From BOG-908 sp965199235 (GTDB lineage Bacteria; Pseudomonadota; Alphaproteobacteria; Acetobacterales; Acetobacteraceae): 64,000 bases of DNA. Both the position numbers and the translations under genes were made by a program. Under the pieces are notes generated by a model. The model was not told the origin of the DNA. It saw only the letters and a program-made list of their open reading frames with translations, and did not search any database. Position 1 is the first letter of the stretch, and each line of letters opens with the position of its first letter. The stretch spans positions 496,001 through 560,000 of the forward strand of contig CBDAQU010000002.1 of the NCBI GenBank assembly GCA_965199235.1, written 5' to 3'. Positions 33,368-42,306 of this stretch are shown piece after piece.

Positions 33368-33694
33368 ATGAGCTTTCAAGTGACCGACCGGGCGTTGGAC
33401 CGGGTTGCCGAGATCGTGGCTGCCGAGGGGCGCCAGGCGGCGCTGCGGGTGGCGGTGCTCGCCGGCGGATGCAGCGGGTTCCAGTACAAGTTCGACCTGG
33501 ACGAGGCGACGCACCCCGACGACCTGGTCATCGAACGCGGGCCGGCCCGCGTGGTGGTGGACCCGACCAGCCTCGATTTGCTGGCCGGCGCCGAGCTGCA
33601 CTACGCCGACGAGCTGATGGGCAGCTATTTCAAGATTCAGAATCCGAACGCGACCAGCTCTTGCGGGTGCGGGACCAGCTTTTCGATCGATTGA
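33368..33694 (+). CDS. erpA: A-type Fe-S carrier ErpA
   Basis: This 108-residue HesB-family protein has the three ligand cysteines in LAGGCSGFQYKF and SSCGCGTSFSI. A second A-type carrier besides SufA in this window, it fits the ErpA branch by its place opposite dgt and by its compact start MSFQVTDRALDRVAEIVAAEG. It delivers clusters to target enzymes. The assignment as ErpA rather than a generic IscA rests mostly on context. Confidence 0.85.
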   Translation: MSFQVTDRALDRVAEIVAAEGRQAALRVAVLAGGCSGFQYKFDLDEATHPDDLVIERGPARVVVDPTSLDLLAGAELHYADELMGSYFKIQNPNATSSCGCGTSFSID

Positions 33695-34046
33695 TCCCGC
33701 CCCTTGTAGGGCGGAAAAGCGAAGCGCGTTCCGCTGGACCACGCCCAAGATCAGCCGTCTCCCGGCGTCTTTCATTCGAGAGAGCTTGGCTATAGCGTCA
33801 TAAACCTACGCGGCCCGTTCCAGCACCGGATTTACTCAGATGCCATCTTAAGGGCGCAAGCATAACCGGCTTCTGCAAGTGCGGCTGTCATAGCTTCGTT
33901 GTGAAGCCGACGCTGTAGGCCAAACCGTTATTTTCTGCTGTTGCAAAAGGGGGAATGGCTTTCCACTCTTACTCGGTCCATAGAAATCTCATTTTACAGC
34001 CGGCTCCCTACAATTCTTATATGGCTCCAGAGGCAAAGTTGCGCGC
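33695..34046 (+). other. intergenic region between erpA and xthA
   Basis: This is a 352-base gap without a gene. A hairpin CCGCCC/GGGCGG (33697-33702 with 33709-33714) right after erpA may end its transcript, although no T-run follows. The part from about 33900 on is AT-richer and probably holds the xthA promoter. Confidence 0.4.
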
Positions 34047-34814
34047 GTGAAGATCGCCACCTGGAACGTCAACGGCAGCCGGGCGCGGGAACACAACATC
34101 GTCCGCTGGCTGGAGGCCGAAAAGCCCGACCTCCTGCTGATGCAGGAAATCAAGTGCGAGGCGGCCAGCTTCCCGCCCGTCTTCGCAGAACTCGGCTGGC
34201 ACAGCGCAATCGTAGGCCAGAAAGGGTTCAACGGCGTCGCTGCACTCGCAAGGTCGCCGTTGGACGTCAGGCTCACCGGCCTGCCCGGTCTGCCGGACGA
34301 CGACACCCAGGCGCGCTACCTGGAGGTGGATTTTCAGGGCATCCGCATCGGCAACCTCTATCTACCGAACGGCAACTCCAACGGCGATGTCGGCTATCAA
34401 TACAAGCTGCGCTGGATGCGGGCCTTGAGCGCGCACGCGGAGTCCCTGTTGGACCAGGACGTGACGCTGATCCTGGCCGGTGACTACAACGTCTGCCCAG
34501 AGGACGTCGATTTCTCCCCGGGCGTGCTGGGGCCGGACGACGCGCTGGTGCGCCCCGAGACGCGCGCGCTCTACTGGGCGATGATCTGGGCGGGACTGAC
34601 CGACGCGGTGCGCGCGATTAAGCCGGAGGGACCCTGCTACACCTTTTGGGACTACCAGGCAGGCTGCTGGCAACGCGACCGCGGCCTGCGCATCGACCAC
34701 GCGCTGCTGTCCCCCACCGTCGCAGAACGCTTGCTGTCCGCCACGCCCGACCGGGCGGCCCGCGGCGAGGACACCCCGTCCGACCACGTGCCGCTCGTGA
34801 TCACCCTCTCCTGA
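34047..34814 (+). CDS. xthA: exodeoxyribonuclease III
   Basis: The 255-residue AP endonuclease/exonuclease repairs abasic sites. It has WNVNGSRAREHNIVRWL at the start, the metal Glu in LLMQEIKCE, AGDYNVCPEDVDF with the catalytic Asp-Asn pair, and the C-terminal SDHVPLVITL His. It starts at GTG 34047. It is monocistronic and convergent with the small DUF2256 gene. Confidence 0.93.
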   Translation: MKIATWNVNGSRAREHNIVRWLEAEKPDLLLMQEIKCEAASFPPVFAELGWHSAIVGQKGFNGVAALARSPLDVRLTGLPGLPDDDTQARYLEVDFQGIRIGNLYLPNGNSNGDVGYQYKLRWMRALSAHAESLLDQDVTLILAGDYNVCPEDVDFSPGVLGPDDALVRPETRALYWAMIWAGLTDAVRAIKPEGPCYTFWDYQAGCWQRDRGLRIDHALLSPTVAERLLSATPDRAARGEDTPSDHVPLVITLS

Positions 34815-34867
34815 ACCGATGCGCTTCTGGGGTTCCTGACCCCAGTGGGGTTTCAGGGCGATCGCCC

Positions 34868-35038
34868 CTAGCCTTGCCGACTGAGCCCAACCGCATCCCG
34901 CGTCCTCGGCCGCTTGGCACGACAGGCATCGCTGCAATAGCGCACCTCGTCCCACACCTTCTTCCATTTCTTGCGCCAGGCGAACGGGCGCCCACAGGTC
35001 GCGCAGATCTTGGTCGGCAGCTCGGCCTTCTTCCCCAT
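34868..35038 (-). CDS. DUF2256-type small zinc-ribbon protein
   Basis: A 56-residue ORF starts MGKKAELPTKICATCGRPFA and continues with WRKKWKKVWDEVRYCSDACR. Cysteines in CATC and CSDAC form a zinc ribbon, and the WRKKW and W-V-Y pattern matches DUF2256 proteins, which are found widely with no known function. It has ATG 35038 and stops at TAG 34870-34868. It lies 12 bases downstream of the metallo-beta-lactamase gene on the same strand, so they may be co-transcribed. Confidence 0.85.
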   Translation of the reverse strand: MGKKAELPTKICATCGRPFAWRKKWKKVWDEVRYCSDACRAKRPRTRDAVGLSRQG

Positions 35039-35050
35039 CTTCGCGCGCGC

Positions 35051-36085
35051 TCAGACGGTGCGAACGCGCAACACGCCGTCATCGCCGCGCGCCTGGTGCA
35101 GCTCGCCGAGCACACGCATGTGGTTGACGTGCGCCAATGTCTCGCCGAACGCAAAGCCCAGCTGGTGGCTGTCCATCTGGCGCTTGAACAGCACCGGCAG
35201 CAGCGCGGCGGCCGTCTGCGGCTCGTTGCGTGCCGCCTCGGCGAGCAGCGCGCACCGCCCGGCATGGTGGCGCGCCAGCTCGTCCGCCCGCACGTGCAGC
35301 CCGGTGAACGGGAGGTTATGGCCCGGCAGAACCAGCGTGCCCTCCGCGACGCACGCGCCCAGCTCCTCAAGCGACGCCAGGTACTCGCCCAGCGGATCGG
35401 CGTTCGGCTCCATCGCCTGCACCGAGATGTTGGGCGATATGCGGGCCAGCACTTGGTCGGCCGCCAGCAGCACGCCGTCGGCCGCGCAATGGAGCATAGC
35501 CTGTTCCGGCGCGTGGCCGCCTCCCGTGAACACGGTGAAATCCCGCCCGCCGATGCGGACCACGCCGCCAGCCGCCAGCCGCTCGTATTGGTCGGGCAGA
35601 CCGGTGATCATGCGCAGGTAGCCGTGCCCCTCGCCCGCCACGCGCGCGCCGCGGTCCGGCGTCAGCCCGTGCTCGGCGTAGAACGGCGTGCGCGAGGCGG
35701 GCGCACCGAGCTGCAGCATGCGCGTCATCAGCATCTCGGTCCGCGGCATCCATAGCGGGCACGCGAACCGCTCCGTCAGCCAGCCGACCAGACCCACGTG
35801 ATCCGGATGGAAATGCGAGCAGATCACCCGTGAAAGGCGCTGCCCGTGCAGCGGCCCGGACAGGGCGGCCTCCCACGCCGCCTTCGTGGCATCGATGCCG
35901 AGCCCGGTATCGAAAGCCGCCCAGCCGCCGTCATCCTCCACGAGATAGACGTTGACGTGGTCGAGCAGGAACGGCAGGGCGAAGCGCATCCACAGGATGC
36001 CGGGCGCCACCTCCATGGCCGCGCCGGGCTCGGGCGGCTCGTCGAACGGGAAAACGATGCCGGGTAAAGGCGCCTTGGCGAGCAT
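35051..36085 (-). CDS. MBL-fold metallohydrolase
   Basis: The 344-residue protein has the metallo-beta-lactamase zinc motif HFHPDHVG near residue 90, GHAPEQAMLH (third His site) and VLPGHNLPF. A C-terminal extension of about 80 residues (QTAAALLPVLFKRQMDSHQLGFAFGETLAHVNHM) is typical of the LACTB2/GloB-like subgroup with a winged-helix end. The substrate is unknown; thioesters or phosphodiesters are usual in this fold. It is divergent from hisZ. Confidence 0.85.
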   Translation of the reverse strand: MLAKAPLPGIVFPFDEPPEPGAAMEVAPGILWMRFALPFLLDHVNVYLVEDDGGWAAFDTGLGIDATKAAWEAALSGPLHGQRLSRVICSHFHPDHVGLVGWLTERFACPLWMPRTEMLMTRMLQLGAPASRTPFYAEHGLTPDRGARVAGEGHGYLRMITGLPDQYERLAAGGVVRIGGRDFTVFTGGGHAPEQAMLHCAADGVLLAADQVLARISPNISVQAMEPNADPLGEYLASLEELGACVAEGTLVLPGHNLPFTGLHVRADELARHHAGRCALLAEAARNEPQTAAALLPVLFKRQMDSHQLGFAFGETLAHVNHMRVLGELHQARGDDGVLRVRTV

Positions 36086-36196
36086 GGCTGGACCCTACGG
36101 ATCGCTGCAGGGCGGCACAAGCTGGGCCGGCTGTGCACGGCGCGCCCGACCCAGCCGCTTCTAGCGGACGCCGGTGGATGCTATAGCCCCGCGCCC

Positions 36197-37339
36197 ATGG
36201 ACGACCTTGCTCCTCCCAACCCCGCTCTGCTGCCGGCCGGCCTGCGCGACCTGCTGCCGCACGAGGCGCAGACCGAAGCGGCATCCGTGGAGAGGGTGAT
36301 GGCGGTCTTCGCCAGCCACGGCTACGCGCGAGTCAAACCGCCGCTGATGGAGTTCGAGGATGGCATGCTCGCCGGCGCGGGTGCTGCCACCGCCGACCAG
36401 ATCTTCCGCATCATGGACCCAGACAGCCACCGCATGATGGGGCTGCGCGCGGACATCACGCCGCAGGTGGCGCGCATCGCGGCCACCCGCCTGGCCGGCA
36501 GCCCGCGCCCGCTTCGCCTGTCGTACGCCGGCGAATGCATCCGCGTGCGGGGACAGCGTGATTCCGACCGACAGGTGATGCAGGCCGGCATCGAGATCAT
36601 CGGCGCCGACAGCGCGGCGGCCGACGCGGAGGCGATGCTGGTGGCCGTCGAGGCGCTCGCGGCACTCGGCCTGGCGCGGCTCAGCCTCGATCTGACCCTT
36701 CCGATCCTGGTGCCGGCCTTGCTCGACGAGGCAGGCCTGGCCGCGCCGCGCCGCGCCGCGCTGGCACGCGCGCTGGACCGCAAGGACGCCGCTGCGGTGG
36801 GCGAGCATGGCGGCGCGCTCGCCCCCATGCTGACCGACCTGCTGCTTGCAGCGGGACCCGCGCCGGCGGCTCTCGCTGCGCTGCGCCGCGCCACCCTGCC
36901 CGCGCCGATGCACGCGCTGGCCGGGCGCCTGGCGGAAGTCGCCTCATTGCTCGGCGCCGAGGCGCCGCAGCTTCGGGTCACCATCGACCCGCTGGAGTTC
37001 CGCGGCTTCCGCTATCACACCGGCATCGCCGTCACCGTGTTCGCGCCCGGGCGGCACGAGGAGCTCGGGCGCGGCGGACGCTATTGGTCAGGCGGCGGGG
37101 AGCCCGCAACGGGAATGACCCTGTTCGCCGACGCTGTGCTGCGCGCCGCGCCGCCGCCGCCCGAGCTGCCTTCGATTCTCGTTCCCGTCGGCACGGACCC
37201 GGCCGCGGCGCGCGCGCTGCGGCCGGGTTTTGCGACCGTCGCTGCGCTGGGGCCGTGCGACGCCGAGGCGGAGGCGGCCCGGCTCGGCTGCTCGCACGTG
37301 CTGCGGGACGGCGTTCCGCATCCCCTGGCCGCCAGGTAA
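36197..37339 (+). CDS. hisZ: ATP phosphoribosyltransferase regulatory subunit HisZ
   Basis: The 380-residue protein is a paralogue of histidyl-tRNA synthetase without aminoacylation function. LPAGLRDLLPHEAQTEAASVERVMAVFASHGYARVKPPLMEFED and the class II motif 2-like RPLRLSYAGECIRVR are visible, as is EFRGFRYHTGIAVTVFAPG. HisZ pairs with short HisG to start histidine synthesis, so a short hisG should be elsewhere. It lies eight bases before purA, a common alphaproteobacterial order. Confidence 0.9.
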   Translation: MDDLAPPNPALLPAGLRDLLPHEAQTEAASVERVMAVFASHGYARVKPPLMEFEDGMLAGAGAATADQIFRIMDPDSHRMMGLRADITPQVARIAATRLAGSPRPLRLSYAGECIRVRGQRDSDRQVMQAGIEIIGADSAAADAEAMLVAVEALAALGLARLSLDLTLPILVPALLDEAGLAAPRRAALARALDRKDAAAVGEHGGALAPMLTDLLLAAGPAPAALAALRRATLPAPMHALAGRLAEVASLLGAEAPQLRVTIDPLEFRGFRYHTGIAVTVFAPGRHEELGRGGRYWSGGGEPATGMTLFADAVLRAAPPPPELPSILVPVGTDPAAARALRPGFATVAALGPCDAEAEAARLGCSHVLRDGVPHPLAAR

Positions 37340-37347
37340 CCGGCCCG

Positions 37348-38637
37348 ATGGCAAACGTGGCGGTGATCGGCGCGCAATGGGGGGACGAGGGCAAGGGCAA
37401 GGTCGTCGACTGGCTGGCCAGCCGCGCCGACGTGGTGGTGCGCTTCCAGGGCGGCCACAATGCCGGCCACACGCTGGTCGTCGGCAATCAGACGTTCAAG
37501 CTGAGCCTGCTGCCGTCAGGGCTGGTGCGCGGCAAGCTCGGCATCATCGGCAACGGTGTTGTGGTTGACCCCGAAGCGCTGCTGGCCGAGATCGCGCGCG
37601 TGCAGGCGCAAGGGCTGGCGGTGACGCCGGACACGCTTCGCATCGCCGACAACGCGATTCTCATCTTGCCGCTTCACGGCGCGCTCGACCGTGCCCGCGA
37701 GGCAGCGCGCGGCGAGCAGAGGATCGGCACCACCGGCCGCGGCATCGGCCCCGCCTACGAAGACAAGGTGGCGCGTCGCGCCATCCGCGCCTGCGACCTG
37801 GCCGAAGCGGACACGCTGTCGCAGAAACTCGACGAGTTGCTGCTGCACCACAACACCTTGCTGCGCGGCCTGGGCGCCGAGACGTTCGAGAAGCAATCCC
37901 TGCTGGACGGTCTGCTGGCGGTGGCGCCCAAGCTGCTCCCGTTCATCGAACCGGTTTGGGAACGCCTCGACGCCCTGCGCCGGCAGGGCCGCCGCATCCT
38001 CTTCGAGGGCGCGCAGGCGGTGATGCTGGACGTGGACCACGGCACTTACCCGTTCGTCACCAGCAGCAACACGGTGGCTGCAACGGCGGCCAGCGGCGCC
38101 GGAGTCGGGCCATCCACGGTTGGCTTCGTGCTCGGCATCGCCAAGGCTTACACGACCCGCGTCGGCTCCGGCCCGTTTCCGACCGAGCTGACCGACAGGA
38201 CCGGCCGGATGCTCGGCGAGCGGGGACACGAGTTCGGCACGGTGACCGGCCGCCCGCGCCGCTGCGGCTGGTTCGACGCGGCGATGGTGCGTCAGGCGGT
38301 CAAGGTGGGCGGCGTGCAAGGGCTGGCGCTGACCAAGCTGGACGTGCTGGACGGCATGGAGACGCTATGCATCTGCACCGGCTATGATATCGGCGGCACG
38401 CGCTACGCTTATCTTCCCGCCGCCCCAGGCGCGCAGGCGCTGGCCAGGCCGGTTTACGAGGCCATAGAGGGCTGGCGCGAATCGACGCGAGGGGCGCGGT
38501 CCTGGGCACAGCTGCCCGCAGCCGCAATCAAGTACGTCCGGCGGATCGAGGAGCTGGTGGAAGCGCCGGTAACCCTGCTGTCGACCAGCCCGGAGCGCGA
38601 CGACACGATCATGGTGCGCGACCCGTTCCAGGATTGA
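37348..38637 (+). CDS. purA: adenylosuccinate synthetase
   Basis: The 429-residue enzyme joins IMP and aspartate, using GTP, in AMP synthesis. The N-terminus VAVIGAQWGDEGKGKVVDWLA, then GGHNAGHT, GTTGRGIGPAYEDK and TTRVGSGPFPTEL are the classic motifs. The ATG at 37348 follows the hisZ stop by eight bases; a longer open frame upstream only shadows hisZ. The length is normal. Confidence 0.96.
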   Translation: MANVAVIGAQWGDEGKGKVVDWLASRADVVVRFQGGHNAGHTLVVGNQTFKLSLLPSGLVRGKLGIIGNGVVVDPEALLAEIARVQAQGLAVTPDTLRIADNAILILPLHGALDRAREAARGEQRIGTTGRGIGPAYEDKVARRAIRACDLAEADTLSQKLDELLLHHNTLLRGLGAETFEKQSLLDGLLAVAPKLLPFIEPVWERLDALRRQGRRILFEGAQAVMLDVDHGTYPFVTSSNTVAATAASGAGVGPSTVGFVLGIAKAYTTRVGSGPFPTELTDRTGRMLGERGHEFGTVTGRPRRCGWFDAAMVRQAVKVGGVQGLALTKLDVLDGMETLCICTGYDIGGTRYAYLPAAPGAQALARPVYEAIEGWRESTRGARSWAQLPAAAIKYVRRIEELVEAPVTLLSTSPERDDTIMVRDPFQD

Positions 38638-38680
38638 GGGCATTCATCACTCATTAAACATCGTCGGGCATAGATGCGGC

Positions 38681-40636
38681 ATGCCGGACGAAAACGGCGT
38701 TATCGCCACCTACTACCGCATCGACCCGTCCAAGCCCGCTCCGCCCCTGGTCGGCGGCCTGCGTGGCTTCACGGTGACCGACAGGCGCGATCCTGGTCAG
38801 CATCTGGTTGCAGTCGAAACACGGGCCGACCTGCCCTGCCGGCCGCGCATACCGATGACGCGCGGCAGCTCGCCGGTTCCGCATACCGTGCTGCCGGTCG
38901 ATTACGGTCCAGGGCGCGACGCCGCTGGCAAGCCTGGCTGGTTCGTGGTGGGCGAAGGATGGTCCGGTTCGCCCGCAGCAGTGGGGCCGCAGCCGTGGCG
39001 CGAGTCCGACCTGATGGTTCAACTGCTTCAGCCGGCCGCCATGGCCCTGGCTGAAATGCTGGCTCGCGGCCTGACGCACCGGGCGATCCACCCGGCCAAC
39101 CTGTATCGCGTGGGCGGGCGCGATCCCGTCACGCTCGGCCCGTTCTGGGCCACGCCGGCAGGCAGCCTGCAACCGGCTCTGTTCGAGCCACCCTACATGG
39201 CGCGCTGCCTGCCGAACGGGCGCGGCGACGGAAGCATCGCAGACGATGTCTACGCTCTCGGCGTGACGCTGCTCAGCTATGCGCTCGGGCGGGTGCCGCT
39301 AGCCGGTCTCGACGATGCCGAAATTCTCGCGCGCAAGCTGGAATTCGGCAGCTTTACCGCACTGACGAGCCAGGCGGTGCTGACGCCGCTGATTACCGAC
39401 CTGCTGCGCGGCATGCTTGCCGAAGATCCCGATCACCGCCCCTCGCCTGGCCTGCTGCTCAGGCCTGAACAGGCGCGCGCCCGGCGCGTCGGTACCAGGC
39501 CACCGCGCCGGGCGGAGCAGCCGCTCAAGCTGGACGGGCTGAACGCCTGGTCCGCGCGCCAGCTCGCACACGGGTTGAGCATGCGTCCGGAACGCGGTCA
39601 TTCGCTGCTGAAAAGCGGCGAGGTCGAACGTTGGCTTCGCCGCTGCCTAGGCGATCCCCAGCTGGGCATGCGCGTGGAGGAAATCACGCGCCAGAAGGAG
39701 GACGACACCGACACGGACCGTCCGCGGGCAGAGGGCCTCCTGCTGATGCGCTGCATCGCTGCAATCGATCCGCTCGCCCCTCTGATATGGCGCGGCGTGG
39801 CCATTCAGCCGGACGGACTCGTCGCGGCCCTTGCGGGCAATACCCAGGACGTCGCCGGACCGCTCGAGGAGGTCATCACTGCCCAGGCTGTCGGAGAGTT
39901 CTGCAAGGTCAGCCAACGCGCTATCGCGCCGGCCGAGTTGCAGGGTTCGGAACGGGAATGGACGCAATGGCTCGCCTCGAAGGGCGTGGCGGGGGGAAGA
40001 AGACGGCTGACCTACGGCATGAACCCGATGATGGCCTGCACGTCGCCGTTGCTGGGCGGCCGTCCGGTCGTGCGCGCTGCCGAATTGCTGCCGGCGCTCG
40101 AGGACGCGTCTGCGACCGCGGATCGAACACGCCCGCCGATCGACTCGCACGTCGCGGCGTTTCTGGCGGCGCGACTCGAACCGGCTCTGTCCAGCGATTT
40201 GAAGCGGCTGGCCAGTTTCGCGGCCGCACCGGACCGTCTCTGCATTCTGCGGCTGTTCGGAAGATTGCAGGCGAGCCATCGCACAGCACCGCTTCCCGGG
40301 CTCGCGGGATGGCTGCTGGCTTCGGGCTTCGCCAGCCTGGAGGAGTGGCACAACCGCAAGACGCGCGCCGTTCTTCAGGACAGGCTGAACGATGCAGCCC
40401 AGCGCGGCGACATTCCGGCCATGCTCGGCGTCGTTGATGACGAGGCAGCCAAACGGGCCGACCATGACGCGACAGCGGCCGTACGCGCCCGCGTCAAACA
40501 GCTGAAAACCTTGTTGGAGGCGACCGCTCGGCTTCCCGAACATGGAGAGGCAGCCCAGTCGCTGGGCCATGAGATCGTCACCGGCGCTGGCCTGATTGCC
40601 AGCCTGGGCGCAACCTTGGCGCTGGCTCTGCACTGA
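38681..40636 (+). CDS. protein-kinase-like protein lacking catalytic residues (pseudokinase)
   Basis: The 651-residue protein has an N-terminal domain of about 280 residues that follows a Ser/Thr kinase. GLTHRAIHPANLYRV matches the catalytic loop, but the Asp of HRD is Ala (H133-R134-A135), with N140 kept. VTLGPFWA stands where DFG should be, and PPYMARCLP with SIADDVYALGVTLLSYALGRVPLAG matches the APE and subdomain IX region (D189). No lysine of the VAIK type is seen. The remaining part is helical and unrecognised. It overlaps a small membrane-protein gene by one base, so the pair likely work together, perhaps as a scaffold. Confidence 0.7.
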   Translation: MPDENGVIATYYRIDPSKPAPPLVGGLRGFTVTDRRDPGQHLVAVETRADLPCRPRIPMTRGSSPVPHTVLPVDYGPGRDAAGKPGWFVVGEGWSGSPAAVGPQPWRESDLMVQLLQPAAMALAEMLARGLTHRAIHPANLYRVGGRDPVTLGPFWATPAGSLQPALFEPPYMARCLPNGRGDGSIADDVYALGVTLLSYALGRVPLAGLDDAEILARKLEFGSFTALTSQAVLTPLITDLLRGMLAEDPDHRPSPGLLLRPEQARARRVGTRPPRRAEQPLKLDGLNAWSARQLAHGLSMRPERGHSLLKSGEVERWLRRCLGDPQLGMRVEEITRQKEDDTDTDRPRAEGLLLMRCIAAIDPLAPLIWRGVAIQPDGLVAALAGNTQDVAGPLEEVITAQAVGEFCKVSQRAIAPAELQGSEREWTQWLASKGVAGGRRRLTYGMNPMMACTSPLLGGRPVVRAAELLPALEDASATADRTRPPIDSHVAAFLAARLEPALSSDLKRLASFAAAPDRLCILRLFGRLQASHRTAPLPGLAGWLLASGFASLEEWHNRKTRAVLQDRLNDAAQRGDIPAMLGVVDDEAAKRADHDATAAVRARVKQLKTLLEATARLPEHGEAAQSLGHEIVTGAGLIASLGATLALALH

Positions 40637-41121
40637 TGGCCGAACTGGCTGCCGCATCCAAGCCGCGAACCCGTTCGGACGGGCGTCACGGGTCAGCTTT
40701 ATGGATTCAAGGGCTGGCTTGCGGCGCCTGCCTCACGTTCGCCGCGCCGACCGCCTTGCTGATTTCCATCCTGCTTGCGCCGGCGTTGATCTGCCTGCTC
40801 GCCAGTCCCGGCGTCAACCGAGGCCTGCTTCGCTCGGTGTCGGTGGCCTGTGCCGCGGCATCACTCTCCCCGGTCTGGCATCTCTGGCTCGCCGGCGACC
40901 GCTTCGATCAGGCACTGGCCGCCCTGTCCGAGCCGTTCGTTCTGCTCATCGCGTGGGGCGCGGGCGCCAGCGCCTGGGCTCTGTGCCAGGTCATCCCGAT
41001 CGTCCTGCGCGTCAGTTGGGACGTGCGATCGACCGCTCAGCTACGGGCAATAGAGTTCGAGCTGAAAAAGCTGCATGAGGACTGGCTGCTCGAAGTCGCG
41101 TCAGAGCCAAGCTCAAAATGA
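40636..41121 (+). CDS. small membrane protein paired with the pseudokinase
   Basis: The 161-residue protein has about four hydrophobic segments (WIQGLACGACLTFAAPTALLI, ILLAPALICLLASP, SVACAAASLSPVWHLWLAG and FVLLIAWGAGASAWALCQVIPIVL) and a charged C-terminal helix (LRAIEFELKKLHEDWLLEV). No family is recognised. The ATG at 40636 overlaps the stop of the pseudokinase gene (TGATG). Its end meets the convergent rpoH gene across a hairpin. Confidence 0.65.
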   Translation: MAELAAASKPRTRSDGRHGSALWIQGLACGACLTFAAPTALLISILLAPALICLLASPGVNRGLLRSVSVACAAASLSPVWHLWLAGDRFDQALAALSEPFVLLIAWGAGASAWALCQVIPIVLRVSWDVRSTAQLRAIEFELKKLHEDWLLEVASEPSSK

Positions 41122-41145
41122 AAGGCCCGGACTGAGCCGGGCCTT
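41122..41145 (+). terminator. shared hairpin terminator between the membrane-protein gene and rpoH
   Basis: AAGGCCCGG (41122-41130) pairs perfectly with CCGGGCCTT (41137-41145) across a six-base loop, between two convergent genes. No long T-run follows on either strand, so efficiency is uncertain. Confidence 0.6.
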
Positions 41146-41158
41146 CCGAAGGATTGAC

Positions 41159-42043
41159 CTAGGCGGCGTGCGCGAGCCGACGTTCCGTAACCTGCGTTCG
41201 CATCGCCTTCTGCAGCTTCTCGAACGCGCGCACCTCGATCTGCCGAACGCGCTCGCGCGAAATGTTATACTGCTGGGAAAGCTCCTCCAGAGTCGTCGGA
41301 TTGTCCTTCAGGCGACGTTCTATCAGGATGTGACGCTCACGATCGTTCAGCGTCGTCAAGGCACCGCCCAGCAAAGCCTTTCGGCCCGACAGTTCCTCTC
41401 GCTCGGCCAACTCGCTTTCCTGGCTTTCACCCTCGTCAACCAGCCAATCCTGCCACTCGCCCTCGCTATCGGCGCGGACCGGCGCGTTAAGGCTGTGGTC
41501 GGGTGCAGCCAGGCGACGGTTCATGCTGACCACATCCTGCTCCGGCACGCCCAGAGTGGTCGCAATCTTGGCCACGTGCTCCGGACGCAAGTCACCGTCT
41601 TCTATCGCTTGCATCTGGCCCTTGAGACGACGCAGGTTGAAGAACAGCTTCTTCTGCGCCGCCGTGGTACCCATCTTAACCAGCGACCAACTGTGAAGGA
41701 TGTATTCCTGGATGGCAGCGCGTATCCACCACATGGCGTAGGTCGCCAGACGGAAGCCGCGATCAGGATCGAAGCGCTTGACGGCCTGCATCATGCCGAC
41801 ATTGCCTTCGCTGATCAGCTCGCCCACAGGCAGGCCATAGCCGCGATAACCCATGGCGATCTTGGCCACCAGGCGAAGGTGCGAGGTCACCAGCTTGTGA
41901 GCGGCCTTGTTGTCCTCATGATCACGCCACGCATGAGAGAGCGACAGCTCTTCCTCGGGCGTAAGCATCGGAAACTTGCGGATCTCCTGCAGATAGCGGG
42001 AGAGATTGCCCTCAGGGGCGACATTGACAAAGGCTGAGGCCAC
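41159..42043 (-). CDS. rpoH: heat-shock sigma factor RpoH (sigma-32)
   Basis: The 294-residue sigma factor has the RpoH box-containing region QKKLFFNLRRLK, region 2 (HLRLVAKIAMGYRGYGLPVGELISEGNVGMMQAVKRFDPDRGFRLATYAMWWIRAAIQEYIL), and region 4 (LNDRERHILIERRLKDNPTTLEELSQQYNISRERVRQIE). The start is GTG 42043, with AAGGAG seven bases upstream; the longer frame to 42073 lacks a site. It is the last gene after pyrF and rluD but has its own 263-base upstream gap. Confidence 0.94.
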   Translation of the reverse strand: MASAFVNVAPEGNLSRYLQEIRKFPMLTPEEELSLSHAWRDHEDNKAAHKLVTSHLRLVAKIAMGYRGYGLPVGELISEGNVGMMQAVKRFDPDRGFRLATYAMWWIRAAIQEYILHSWSLVKMGTTAAQKKLFFNLRRLKGQMQAIEDGDLRPEHVAKIATTLGVPEQDVVSMNRRLAAPDHSLNAPVRADSEGEWQDWLVDEGESQESELAEREELSGRKALLGGALTTLNDRERHILIERRLKDNPTTLEELSQQYNISRERVRQIEVRAFEKLQKAMRTQVTERRLAHAA

Positions 42044-42195
42044 GGAACGGCTCCTTCTGTCCGGCAACGACACCCGGTATACTGCCCATTACGGCGCAGA
42101 GGGTGGTTCGGTTGCGGGTGAAAGTGTGGAGCGCGAGGACGTTACCGGATCAACCCTGGAATCCCTCAATAGGCGACCCAGGGTGACGGTAGACA

Positions 42196-42215
42196 GCCTG
42201 GCACGCCCGCCAGGC
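42196..42215 (-). promoter_or_regulatory. hairpin in the rluD-rpoH gap
   Basis: GCCTGGC (42196-42202) and GCCAGGC (42209-42215) form a seven-pair stem with a six-base loop, about 92 bases past the rluD stop in transcript order and about 150 bases before the rpoH start. It may end the rluD transcript or lie in the rpoH leader. The rest of the 263-base gap shows no gene. Confidence 0.4.
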
Positions 42216-42306
42216 CGATGATGCAATGCATACAGGACCTGCCTGGTCCAGTCAACAACGGGCAGGGTTTCGCAACGATGCTCACGCTGCTGTGACCCGC
42301 CTCGCC

